64,000 nt of DNA. It comes from Streptomyces caeruleatus. GTDB lineage: Bacteria > Actinomycetota > Actinomycetes > Streptomycetales > Streptomycetaceae. The stretch covers positions 1-64,000 of the forward strand of contig NZ_KQ948932.1 in the NCBI RefSeq assembly GCF_001514235.1. The letters are read 5' to 3'. The notes under the pieces are model-generated. The model did no database searches. It was given only the letters and a program-made list of their open reading frames with translations, and was not told the origin of the DNA. The position numbers and the translations under genes were made by a program. This document shows positions 43,108 through 52,610 of this stretch, in pieces; the stretch's first letter is position 1, and each line of letters begins with the position of its first letter.

Positions 43108-45234
43108 ATGGCTACCACTTCACTTGACCTGGCCAAGGTCCGCAACATCGGGATCATGGCCCACATCGACGCGGGCAAGACGACCACCACCGAGCGGATC
43201 CTCTTCTACACCGGCGTCAGCTACAAGATCGGTGAGGTCCACGACGGCGCTGCCACCATGGACTGGATGGAGCAGGAGCAGGAGCGTGGCATCACGATCA
43301 CCTCTGCTGCCACCACCTGTCACTGGCCGCTCGAGGACAACGACTACACGATCAACATCATCGACACCCCGGGTCACGTCGACTTCACGGTCGAGGTGGA
43401 GCGTTCGCTCCGCGTGCTCGACGGTGCCGTCACGGTGTTCGACGGTGTCGCCGGTGTCGAGCCGCAGTCCGAGACGGTGTGGCGTCAGGCCGACCGTTAC
43501 GGCGTGCCGCGCATCTGCTTCGTGAACAAGCTGGACCGCACCGGTGCCGAGTTCCACCGCTGCGTCGACATGATCTCGGACCGCCTTGGTGCGCAGCCGC
43601 TGGTCATGCAGCTTCCGATCGGTGCCGAGGCCGACTTCAAGGGCGTCGTGGACCTGGTCCGCATGAAGGCGCTCGTGTGGTCCGCCGAGGCCGCCAAGGG
43701 CGAGATGTACGACGTCGTCGACATCCCGGCCACGCACACCGAGGCTGCCGAGGAGTACCGCGGCAAGCTGATCGAGGGCGTCGCCGAGAACGACGAAGAG
43801 ATCATGGAGCTGTACCTGGAGGGCCAGGAGCCCACCGAGGAGCAGCTGTACGCCGCGATCCGTCGCATCACCATCGCGTCCGGCAAGTCCAGCGACACCA
43901 CGGTCACCCCGGTGTTCTGTGGCACCGCGTTCAAGAACAAGGGCGTCCAGCCCCTGCTCGACGCGGTCGTGCGCTACCTGCCGACCCCGCTCGACGTCGA
44001 GGCCATCGAGGGCCACGACGTGAAGGACCCCGAGCTGGTCGTCAAGCGCAAGCCGTCCGACGACGAGCCGCTGTCCGCGCTGGCGTTCAAGATCATGAGC
44101 GACCCGCACCTCGGCAAGCTCACCTTCGTCCGGGTCTACTCGGGCCGCCTGGAGTCCGGCACCGCCGTGCTGAACTCCGTCAAGGGCAAGAAGGAGCGCA
44201 TCGGCAAGATCTACCGCATGCACGCGAACAAGCGTGAGGAGATCGAGTCGGTGGGCGCCGGCGACATCATCGCCGTCATGGGCCTGAAGCAGACCACCAC
44301 CGGTGAGACGCTGTCCGACGACAAGAACCCGGTGATCCTGGAGTCCATGGACTTCCCGGCGCCGGTCATTCAGGTCGCCATCGAGCCCAAGTCCAAGGGT
44401 GACCAGGAGAAGCTGGGTGTCGCCATCCAGCGTCTCGCGGAGGAGGACCCCTCCTTCCAGGTTCACTCGGACGAGGAGACCGGCCAGACCATCATCGGTG
44501 GTATGGGCGAGCTGCACCTCGAGGTGCTGGTCGACCGTATGCGCCGTGAGTTCAAGGTCGAGGCCAACGTCGGCAAGCCGCAGGTCGCCTACCGCGAGAC
44601 GATCCGCAAGGCCGTCGAGCGCGTCGACTACACGCACAAGAAGCAGACTGGTGGTACCGGCCAGTTCGCCAAGGTGCAGATCGCGATCGAGCCGATCGAG
44701 GGCGGCGACGCCTCGTACGAGTTCGTGAACAAGGTCACCGGTGGTCGTATCCCGAAGGAGTACATCCCTTCGGTCGACGCCGGTGCGCAGGAGGCCATGC
44801 AGTTCGGCATCCTCGCGGGCTACGAGATGACGGGCGTCCGCGTCACGCTCATCGACGGTGGCTACCACGAGGTCGACTCCTCCGAGCTCGCGTTCAAGAT
44901 CGCCGGTTCGCAGGCCTTCAAGGAGGCCGCGCGCAAGGCCAGCCCCGTGCTGCTCGAGCCGATGATGGCCGTCGAGGTCACCACGCCCGAGGACTACATG
45001 GGTGAGGTCATCGGCGACATCAACTCCCGCCGTGGCCAGATCCAGGCCATGGAGGAGCGGATGGGTGCCCGGATCGTCAAGGGCCTCGTTCCCCTCTCGG
45101 AGATGTTCGGCTACGTCGGCGACCTGCGCAGCAAGACGTCCGGCCGTGCCAGCTACTCCATGCAGTTCGACTCCTACGCCGAGGTTCCGCGGAACGTCGC
45201 CGAGGAGATCATCGCGAAGGCCAAGGGCGAGTAA
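43108..45234 (+). CDS. fusA: elongation factor G
   Basis: A 708-aa translocase GTPase. G1 AHIDAGKTTTTE, the switch region with RGITITSAATT, G3 DTPGHVDF and G4 NKLDRTG lie in the first 150 residues. Domains II to V follow in full length (GGMGELHLEVLVDRMRREF; domain IV YTHKKQTGGTGQFAKVQ). Third gene of the str operon, 39 bases after rpsG. Confidence 0.98.
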   Translation: MATTSLDLAKVRNIGIMAHIDAGKTTTTERILFYTGVSYKIGEVHDGAATMDWMEQEQERGITITSAATTCHWPLEDNDYTINIIDTPGHVDFTVEVERSLRVLDGAVTVFDGVAGVEPQSETVWRQADRYGVPRICFVNKLDRTGAEFHRCVDMISDRLGAQPLVMQLPIGAEADFKGVVDLVRMKALVWSAEAAKGEMYDVVDIPATHTEAAEEYRGKLIEGVAENDEEIMELYLEGQEPTEEQLYAAIRRITIASGKSSDTTVTPVFCGTAFKNKGVQPLLDAVVRYLPTPLDVEAIEGHDVKDPELVVKRKPSDDEPLSALAFKIMSDPHLGKLTFVRVYSGRLESGTAVLNSVKGKKERIGKIYRMHANKREEIESVGAGDIIAVMGLKQTTTGETLSDDKNPVILESMDFPAPVIQVAIEPKSKGDQEKLGVAIQRLAEEDPSFQVHSDEETGQTIIGGMGELHLEVLVDRMRREFKVEANVGKPQVAYRETIRKAVERVDYTHKKQTGGTGQFAKVQIAIEPIEGGDASYEFVNKVTGGRIPKEYIPSVDAGAQEAMQFGILAGYEMTGVRVTLIDGGYHEVDSSELAFKIAGSQAFKEAARKASPVLLEPMMAVEVTTPEDYMGEVIGDINSRRGQIQAMEERMGARIVKGLVPLSEMFGYVGDLRSKTSGRASYSMQFDSYAEVPRNVAEEIIAKAKGE

Positions 45235-45259
45235 CGCTCCGCGTTCACACGCTTTAGGC

Positions 45260-45287
45260 TTGACTCCGGAGCCGCCAGGGGTATTCA
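45260..45287 (+). promoter_or_regulatory. tuf promoter
   Basis: TTGACT (45260-45265) and TATTCA (45282-45287), 16 bp apart in the 154-base fusA-tuf gap. A separate tuf1 promoter in this gap is known from other streptomycetes. ATTTGTGGGGGGATGCCCCC downstream can form a hairpin. Confidence 0.55.
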
Positions 45288-45388
45288 CCCACATTTGTGG
45301 GGGGATGCCCCCGGCCCCGGGCTTTCCAGCAAAGATCACCTGGCGCCGATGAAGCAAGGCGTTCAGAACCACTCCACAGGAGGACCCC

Positions 45389-46582
<1,194 letters not shown>

Positions 46583-46628
46583 TTTTGTTGGTTTGACCTG
46601 GTAGCTCCAGCCTGAGCTGAGCTCCTGG

Positions 46629-46662
46629 AGGGGCCCGTACGACTTCGGTCGTACGGGCCCCT
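46629..46662 (+). terminator. str operon terminator
   Basis: AGGGGCCCGTACGAC (46629-46643), loop TTCG, GTCGTACGGGCCCCT (46648-46662): a perfect 15-bp stem followed by TTGCTTTC. It also faces the convergent secreted-protein gene. Confidence 0.9.
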
Positions 46663-46686
46663 TTGCTTTCCCGCAGGTGGCACGCG

Positions 46687-47196
46687 TCAGGTGTTGGAGC
46701 CGTCCTCGACGAGGCAGAAGTCGAGGTGGCTGAGGCCGTAGAAGGTCATGTTCATCGGGTTGACCGGCGCGTGGAGTTCCCCGTCCGCCTGAATGCCCGT
46801 GGGCCGGTAGTCGTAGACGTTGGTGTTCGGGCCGCCCTTGACGAGGACGCCGATGGCGGCGAAGTCGTCGGAGATGTCGAAGTCGAAGGTGTTGTCGGTG
46901 CCGAGGTCGAGGATGGTGACCTCATCGTCCTCCCCGAACGACCCTGCCGACACCGGCTCGACCTGGACGATCCGGTCGCAGTCGAAGGGGGTGATGCTGG
47001 CGGGCAGCGAGTCGAAGTTCTGGTTACCCAGTACCTCTACCGGCTGCTCGCCGGAGGTGCTGGGAGGCCCCGGAACCGCCGACGCCGGGCCGGCGCCGAC
47101 GGTGACCGCCAGGGCCGTGGTCAGGCCGAGGCCGATGCCGCGGGCTGTCCATCTCGCTCGGGTCGACCGTGTGGTTGTTCGGGTGGTTACTCGCAC
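46687..47196 (-). CDS. secreted protein of unknown function
   Basis: A 169-aa exported protein from GTG 47196 (AAGGAG 8 bases before it). The signal peptide is RARWTARGIGLGLTTALAVTVGAGPASA, with cleavage after ASA. The mature domain runs DEVTILDLGTDNTFDFDISDDF through AAIGVLVKGGPNTNVYDY, HAPVNP and YGLSHLDFC. The KGGxxxNxYxY and GLSHxxFC pattern recurs in secreted and cell-wall proteins of many bacteria; I know no function for it. One Cys pair may form a disulfide. It diverges from the polysaccharide locus and may be a surface partner of it. Confidence 0.65.
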   Translation of the reverse strand: MRVTTRTTTRSTRARWTARGIGLGLTTALAVTVGAGPASAVPGPPSTSGEQPVEVLGNQNFDSLPASITPFDCDRIVQVEPVSAGSFGEDDEVTILDLGTDNTFDFDISDDFAAIGVLVKGGPNTNVYDYRPTGIQADGELHAPVNPMNMTFYGLSHLDFCLVEDGSNT

Positions 47197-47502
47197 AACG
47201 AGTGCTCCTTCTTGCTCTGGAGGTACCGGAGTTCGCCCGGACTGACACGCATCCACCGCCGGGCATCTGATCATTTGCACAATCCGATGAACGCCACTCC
47301 CGGGACTTCCTCCGCCTAGCCCGTCCGGGTCGCGGAGCACCGGAAAGGCCGAGTGCCGACCGGCCGCCACACCTGGCAGTACGCCCTGCAAATAGGACAT
47401 ACATTTAAAAAAGGTTGATATAACCCTCATGGGGCGTGCGCTGATCCTCCGATGCGGCGGCGCCCCATGTCTTCGCCTAGGGCCGGGGTCACAGGGAGAA
47501 CC
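47197..47502. promoter_or_regulatory. AT-rich divergent promoter region of the polysaccharide locus
   Basis: About 300 bases without a gene. Around 47400-47432 the composition drops to a local AT-rich patch (ACATTTAAAAAAGGTTGATA, then TAACCCTC) with the small dyad GGTT-GATAT-AACC. It is a likely site for promoters of 46687 (minus) and 47503 (plus). CAGGGAGAACC is the ribosome binding site of the latter. Confidence 0.45.
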
Positions 47503-48975
47503 ATGCGGCAGTCCACCAGCACGGTGTCAGGGCGGGCAGTTCCCCTCACACCGCACCGGCCAGCCATGCGCCGGAGCCCGGCGGACGGGTGGTACGTACC
47601 GGTCGCGGTCGGCGCCGACGCGGCCGGCATGGCGCTGCCGGCCGCGGTGGCCCTCTCGGTGATCGGTACGGCCCACCCCGTGCACCAGGCCATGGCCGTC
47701 ACGCTCATCTGGCTGCTCGTGGGCCTCGCCGCCCGGCGCTACGCACCCTCCGCCTGGGACGAAGGCGCCCCCGCCGGACCGGTCGTGCGGGACTGGCTGG
47801 TCCTGCTCGGCGTGCTGGCCGTACTGCGCACCGTCTCCGGGCTCGGTGACCCAGCCGCGACGGAGCTTGCCGCGCTGTGTCCGTCGTTGGCGGTGACCGT
47901 GCTGTGCCGCAAGGCGATCCACCGCCGCATCCTGACCGTACGCCGACGGGCCGAGGGGCTGCGACGTGTCCTCGTCCTCGGCGAGGCCGGGGCCGTGGAC
48001 GCCGTGGTCGGGCAGCTCGCCGAGCGTACGGACCACGGGTATGTGGTGGTCGGGGCCTGTGTGCTGGGCGACGGCGACGTGCTGTCCGGGGTGCCCGTGC
48101 CCGCCCGGCTGCCCGGCGACTCGCCGACCGCTCCGGACGAGGATGCCGCGCCGGTGGCGGACGCGGCCGAACTGCTCGGTGCCGACCTGGTCTTCGTCAC
48201 CGCCGGCCGGCACATGTGCGGGGACCGGCTACGGCGGTTGTCCTGGGCCCTGCACGACCGGGGCCGTCGGCTCATGGTGCTGCCCGGCATCGTCGAAGTG
48301 GCCCGGCGACGGGTCCGTATCGCCTCCGCGGCCGGGCTCACCCTGCTCGACGTCTCGCCGCCGACGCGCCGCGGCCTGCCCACGCTGCTGAAGGCCGCCA
48401 CGGACCGGTCGGGCTCGCTCGTCCTGCTCGTGGTGCTGGCCCCGCTGTTCGCCGTGCTGGCGCTCGCCGTCCGGCTGACTTCGCCCGGGCCGGTCATCTA
48501 CCGCCAGACCCGAGTGGGCCGCAACGGGGCGCCGTTCCCCATGTGGAAGTTCCGGACCATGGTCGTGGACGCGGACCGGATGAAGGGTGACCTCGCGGCG
48601 GCGAACGAACACGACGGCCATATGTTCAAGCTGCGCCGGGACCCGCGCGTCACGTCCGCCGGGCGCTTCCTGCGCCGCTATTCGCTGGACGAACTGCCCC
48701 AGTTGGCCAATGTCCTGCTCGGCCACATGTCGCTGGTGGGCCCCCGCCCGCCGCTGCCCGAGGAGGTCGCCCGCTACGACCGGGTGGAGATGCGCCGGCT
48801 GAGCGTCAAACCCGGTCTCACGGGGCTGTGGCAGGTGAGCGGGCGGTCGGACCTGTCGTGGCACGAGACCGTGTCGCTGGATCTGCGGTATGTGGACAAC
48901 TGGTCGTGGGGCTGGGACATGGCGGTCATGGCCCGGACGGTCCGGGCTGTGCTGGACGGGCGCGGGGCCTACTGA
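47503..48975 (+). CDS. polyprenyl-phosphate glycosyl-1-phosphate transferase (sugar transferase)
   Basis: A 490-aa membrane enzyme of the WbaP/CpsE type that starts repeat-unit assembly by moving a sugar phosphate to undecaprenyl phosphate. The N-terminal half has several membrane helices and a CoA-binding-like fold (RRVLVLGEAGAVDAVVGQLAER). The C-terminal catalytic domain has a membrane hairpin (LVLLVVLAPLFAVLALAVRLTSPGPVIYRQTRVGRNG), then PMWKFRTMVVDAD, RRYSLDELPQLANVL, MSLVGPRPPLPEE and KPGLTGLWQVSGRSDLSW. It heads the surface polysaccharide locus. The sugar is not known. Confidence 0.93.
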   Translation: MRQSTSTVSGRAVPLTPHRPAMRRSPADGWYVPVAVGADAAGMALPAAVALSVIGTAHPVHQAMAVTLIWLLVGLAARRYAPSAWDEGAPAGPVVRDWLVLLGVLAVLRTVSGLGDPAATELAALCPSLAVTVLCRKAIHRRILTVRRRAEGLRRVLVLGEAGAVDAVVGQLAERTDHGYVVVGACVLGDGDVLSGVPVPARLPGDSPTAPDEDAAPVADAAELLGADLVFVTAGRHMCGDRLRRLSWALHDRGRRLMVLPGIVEVARRRVRIASAAGLTLLDVSPPTRRGLPTLLKAATDRSGSLVLLVVLAPLFAVLALAVRLTSPGPVIYRQTRVGRNGAPFPMWKFRTMVVDADRMKGDLAAANEHDGHMFKLRRDPRVTSAGRFLRRYSLDELPQLANVLLGHMSLVGPRPPLPEEVARYDRVEMRRLSVKPGLTGLWQVSGRSDLSWHETVSLDLRYVDNWSWGWDMAVMARTVRAVLDGRGAY

Positions 48976-49061
48976 GCGGGCGCGAGGCCAATCAGGTGGA
49001 TCTCACGATAAGTCCGCTTGTCCCATCGGGTGTGGGGGCGCCCGGCGTCTACGTTCGGAGT

Positions 49062-49766
49062 GTGGACTTCCCCAGCACAGTCAGGCAGCTCTCGAAGGCG
49101 CAGAAGCCTGCCCGCGGGGTTCCCGGCTACTCGCGGTTCGTCAATCGGCCGGCCGGAAGGCTGCTGGCGGCCGCGGCCCACCGCATCGGCCTCTCGCCCA
49201 ACCATGTGACCGCCGCAAGCGGCCTGGTCACCTTTCCGGCCATCGCCGCCATCGCCCTTCACCCGCCTACACCAGCACTCGGAGCATGGGTCACGCTCGC
49301 CCTGCTGGTCGGGTTCGCCCTCGATTCCGCTGACGGTCAACTGGCCCGGCTGCACGGGTCGGCCGGCCCTGCCGGTGCGTGGATGGACCATGTCGTGGAC
49401 TGCGCGAAGCTGCTGAGCGTCCACGCGGCGGTTCTGATCTCGTTCTACCGGTTCTTCGACCTGCCGCATCCCGTCGTACTGCTCGTCCCGATCACGTTCC
49501 AGTTCGCCGCTGTTCTGCTCTTCTTCGGAGGGATGCTGACGGAACAGCTGAGGCGGCGAGCGACCGACGCACAGGTCGCCCCGGTGCGCCAGGCCTCCAC
49601 CGTGCGCGGCATCGCGTTGCTGCCCGTGGATTACGGGCTGCTGTGCCTGCTCTTCCTGTTCCTCGGGCATGAGGATCTCTTCCTCGCGGTGTACGCGGCC
49701 CTGCTCGCGGCCCACCTGGTGCTCGTGCCCGCATTCTTCGTCAAGTGGTTCAGGGAACTCTCCTGA
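49062..49766 (+). CDS. CDP-alcohol phosphatidyltransferase family protein
   Basis: A 234-aa membrane protein with the full CDP-alcohol phosphotransferase signature, DSADGQLARLHGSAGPAG, AWMDHVVD (D-x2-DG-x2-AR-x8-G-x3-D-x3-D), and about five more membrane spans. The GTG at 49062 follows CGGAG. Such enzymes join a CDP-activated alcohol to an acceptor alcohol, usually in phospholipid synthesis. Inside a polysaccharide locus that also encodes a cytidylyltransferase (60935), it may attach a polyol phosphate to the glycan or its carrier (inference). Confidence 0.88.
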   Translation: MDFPSTVRQLSKAQKPARGVPGYSRFVNRPAGRLLAAAAHRIGLSPNHVTAASGLVTFPAIAAIALHPPTPALGAWVTLALLVGFALDSADGQLARLHGSAGPAGAWMDHVVDCAKLLSVHAAVLISFYRFFDLPHPVVLLVPITFQFAAVLLFFGGMLTEQLRRRATDAQVAPVRQASTVRGIALLPVDYGLLCLLFLFLGHEDLFLAVYAALLAAHLVLVPAFFVKWFRELS

Positions 49767-49809
49767 CTCGGTTCATGCCCCTCAAGAAGACAGGAAGGAG
49801 AGCCGCCCC

Positions 49810-50358
49810 ATGGCGGACACCACTGTGCCGACGGCCGGGGAACGCTCCCTGCGAGGCTTCACCGGAGCCGGCTACGACAAGGGGCGGCCCCTGCTCGTTC
49901 AGGCGGCCTGGTTCGCCGTTCTCAACCTTGTCTTCGTCAAGTGGTGGTTTCCGGCCCGCTGGCGTCCCGCTCTGCTGCGGGCCTTCGGTGCGCGGGTCGG
50001 GCGGCGGGTGTTGATCCGTCACCGTGTGCGGGTGCACTGGCCGTGGCGGCTGGACGTGGGCGACGACGTGTGGATCGGCGAGGACGCCTGGTTGCTCAAC
50101 CTCGAGCGCATCAGCATCGGCAGCAACGCCTGTGTCTCCCAGGGGGCGTTGCTGTGCACCGGAAGCCATCAGCGCCACAGCCCCACCTTCGAGTTCGACA
50201 ACGGGCCGATCCGCCTGGAGCCCGGCGCCTGGGTCGCGGCGCGGGCCGTGGTGTTGCGAGGGGTCACCGTCGGGCGTGGCGCTGTCGTGGGCGCCTCGAC
50301 GATCGCCCGCCGTGACGTCGCGCCGGCCGAGGTGGTCACGACGAGGGACGTGAGATGA
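49810..50358 (+). CDS. WcaF-like hexapeptide acyltransferase
   Basis: A 182-aa acetyltransferase of the colanic-acid WcaF/LbH type. The N-terminal SLRGFTGAGYDKGRPLLVQAAWFAVLNLVFVKWWFPARWR precedes the left-handed beta helix (VGDDVWIGEDAWLLNLERISIGSNACVSQGALLCTGSH... GAWVAARAVVLRGVTVGRGAVVGASTIARRD). The His in TGSH is the usual catalytic residue. It should acetylate a sugar of the repeat unit. The stop overlaps the next start (ATGA). Confidence 0.88.
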   Translation: MADTTVPTAGERSLRGFTGAGYDKGRPLLVQAAWFAVLNLVFVKWWFPARWRPALLRAFGARVGRRVLIRHRVRVHWPWRLDVGDDVWIGEDAWLLNLERISIGSNACVSQGALLCTGSHQRHSPTFEFDNGPIRLEPGAWVAARAVVLRGVTVGRGAVVGASTIARRDVAPAEVVTTRDVR

Positions 50359-51467
50359 GACTCGTGCACGTGGTGACGCTCGTCAGCGAGGACGGGGCGT
50401 ACGGCGGCCCCACGAGCGTGGCGACGGGACAGTTGGAGGAGTGCGCCGCGCGCGGCCACGAGGTCACGCTGCTTTCCCTGTGGCGCGGCAGATCCCGGGC
50501 GCCGGCGCGCATCGGCTCGGTGCCGCTGCGAACGCGTCCGGCGCGCGCGCTGCTTCCGGGCCGCTTCACCGGAATCATGCACCCGATGCTGGTGAGGGAC
50601 ATGTGGCGCTGCATGGGCAGGGCCGATGTGGTGCACATCCACGCGGGGCGCGACCTCGTCTCCCTCACCGCGCTGGCCGTGGCGGCGCTGCGGGGAAAGA
50701 GGTTCTTCACGCAGACGCATGGAATGGTGGAGCCACGGCACAGGCTGGTCGCCAGGATCTTCGACCGTCTGTACGTGCCTTTGCTGCGCCGGGCGCGCGG
50801 TTGTCTGGTCCTCACCGAGCGGGAGCGGCGGGCCGTGTCCGAGGTCGTCGGACCGCAGTGCCCGCCGCTGCTGACGCTGCCCAACGGGGTGCGGCCGGAG
50901 CGTAACGCGGCGGTGGAGCGCCGACGGCACGCCCCGGAGGTGCTCTTCATGGCGAGGCTGCACCCGCGTAAGCGCCCGGAGGCGTTCGTCGAGATGGCCG
51001 CGCTGGTTCACCGGAAGCTGCCCGGTGTGCGCTTCACCCTGCACGGGCCCGACGAGGGCTCACTGCCGGCGGTGCGTCAGCTCATCGCCGAACACCGGCT
51101 CACGGATGTCGTCTCCTACGGCGGGGCGCTGTCGTACGCCGAGGCCCTGCGCGCCTACGCGAACGCGGCGGTGTACGTACTGCCGAGCGTGGACGAGCCC
51201 TTCCCCATGACCGTGATCGAAGCCCTGGCCGCGGGAGCACCCGTGGTGTGTACGGACACCTGTGGCATGGCGGACGAGCTCGCGCGCCGTGGAGCGGCGA
51301 TCGTCACGGACGGCAGTCCGCCGACCATGGCCGACGCGGTCTGCGAGCTGCTCACCGACGAGAACAAGCGAGACGGGGTGGTGAAAGCGGGCAAGCGCGC
51401 AGTGGAAGAGGCCTTCTCCATCCACGCGGTGACGGACCGGCTGGAAGAGCTCTACCGAAATCTCTGA
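50355..51467 (+). CDS. glycosyltransferase family 4
   Basis: A 370-aa GT-B enzyme. The N-terminal domain begins MRLVHVVTLVSEDGAYGGPTSVATGQLEECAARGHEVTLLSL with the Gly-rich acceptor loop. The C-terminal donor domain has LLTLPNGVRPERN, VLFMARLHPRKRPEAFVEMAALV and the EPFPMTVIEALAAGAPVV (E-x7-E) motif of retaining GT4 enzymes. It adds one sugar to the lipid-linked repeat unit on the cytoplasmic face. Coupled to the acyltransferase gene by ATGA. Confidence 0.9.
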   Translation: MRLVHVVTLVSEDGAYGGPTSVATGQLEECAARGHEVTLLSLWRGRSRAPARIGSVPLRTRPARALLPGRFTGIMHPMLVRDMWRCMGRADVVHIHAGRDLVSLTALAVAALRGKRFFTQTHGMVEPRHRLVARIFDRLYVPLLRRARGCLVLTERERRAVSEVVGPQCPPLLTLPNGVRPERNAAVERRRHAPEVLFMARLHPRKRPEAFVEMAALVHRKLPGVRFTLHGPDEGSLPAVRQLIAEHRLTDVVSYGGALSYAEALRAYANAAVYVLPSVDEPFPMTVIEALAAGAPVVCTDTCGMADELARRGAAIVTDGSPPTMADAVCELLTDENKRDGVVKAGKRAVEEAFSIHAVTDRLEELYRNL

Positions 51468-51601
51468 CAGGCCCAGACGGAGGCATCAGGTGACTCGGGG
51501 CACGGAAGGGCGTGGCATATCAGTCTAATTCGGATAAATAGTGCATAACCTACCAGGCAGATCTCAGTGACCACCGATTCCGGGTTTCTGGAGGAGCTGC
51601 C
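51468..51601 (+). promoter_or_regulatory. AT-rich promoter region before the epimerase gene
   Basis: The gap has a local AT-rich patch, TCTAATTCGGATAAATAGTG, at about 51523-51543, likely an internal promoter. GGAGGAG precedes the start at 51602. Confidence 0.4.
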
Positions 51602-52582
51602 ATGACCAACCAGGTGGACGTCGTCGTTGCCGGAGGCGGGGGATTCATCGGTGGGCACCTGGCTGCCGACCTCCTGGCGCAGGGGATGTCCGTCCGCTGC
51701 GTCGACGTCAAGCCGCAGCACGAGTGGCACCAACTGCACCCCGAGGCCGAGAACGTCGTCGCGGATCTGTCGCTCCTCGAGAACGCCCGCGCCGCGGTCC
51801 GCGACGCCGGCCAGGTGTACATGCTGGCCGCCGACATGGGCGGCATGGGATTCATCGAGAACCACAAGGCCGCCTGCATGATGTCGGTGCTGACCAGCAC
51901 CCACATGCTCAAGGCCGCGCACGAGGCCGGTGTGGAGCGCTACTTCTACTCCTCGTCCGCCTGTGTGTACGCCGCCGGCAAGCAGACCGCCTCGAACGTC
52001 ACCGCGCTGAAGGAGGAGGACGCCTACCCGGCGCAGCCCGAGGACGGCTATGGCTGGGAGAAGCTGTTCTCCGAGCGCATGTGCCGTCACTTCGAGGAGG
52101 ACTACGGCTTCACCTGCCGTATCGCCCGCTACCACAACGTGTACGGCCCCGCGGGCACCTGGACCGGAGGCCGCGAGAAGGCACCGGCGGCCGTGTGCCG
52201 CAAGGTCGCCGAGGCGGTCCTCTCCGGGGCGCACCGGATCGACATCTGGGGCGACGGCCGGCAGACCCGCTCCTTCATGTACATCGACGACTGTCTGCAC
52301 GGCACGCAGATGCTGATGCGCGGGACCAGCAGTGTCCCCGTCAACATCGGCTCCTCCGAGCTCGTCACCATCAACCAACTGGTCGACATCGTCGAGGAGA
52401 TCGCGGGCATCCGCTGCGAGCGCAAGTACCAGCTGGACGCTCCGCAGGGCGTACGCGGCCGCAACTCCGACAACAGCCTGATCCGCGAACTCCACGGCTG
52501 GGAGCCGTCGATCCCCCTGGCCGAGGGGATGGAGAAGACGTACGCCTGGGTCTACGACCAGGTCAAGCGCGCCCGCTCCTGA
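51602..52582 (+). CDS. NAD-dependent epimerase, GDP-mannose 3,5-epimerase-like
   Basis: A 326-aa extended SDR enzyme. After the Rossmann motif GGGGFIGGHLAADL come segments very close to plant and bacterial GDP-mannose 3,5-epimerase: LAADMGGMGFIENHKA, FYSSSACVYAAGKQ (acid/base Cys), DGYGWEKLFSERMC (YxxxK) and GTWTGGREKAPAAVCRK (second catalytic Lys). This set predicts conversion of GDP-D-mannose to GDP-L-galactose and/or GDP-L-gulose, an uncommon sugar donor in Streptomyces. It probably feeds a glycosyltransferase of this locus. An epimerase of another specificity cannot be excluded. Confidence 0.85.
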   Translation: MTNQVDVVVAGGGGFIGGHLAADLLAQGMSVRCVDVKPQHEWHQLHPEAENVVADLSLLENARAAVRDAGQVYMLAADMGGMGFIENHKAACMMSVLTSTHMLKAAHEAGVERYFYSSSACVYAAGKQTASNVTALKEEDAYPAQPEDGYGWEKLFSERMCRHFEEDYGFTCRIARYHNVYGPAGTWTGGREKAPAAVCRKVAEAVLSGAHRIDIWGDGRQTRSFMYIDDCLHGTQMLMRGTSSVPVNIGSSELVTINQLVDIVEEIAGIRCERKYQLDAPQGVRGRNSDNSLIRELHGWEPSIPLAEGMEKTYAWVYDQVKRARS

Positions 52583-52610
52583 CCCTTCGAACCGGCCGGG
52601 AGAGCAGTCG

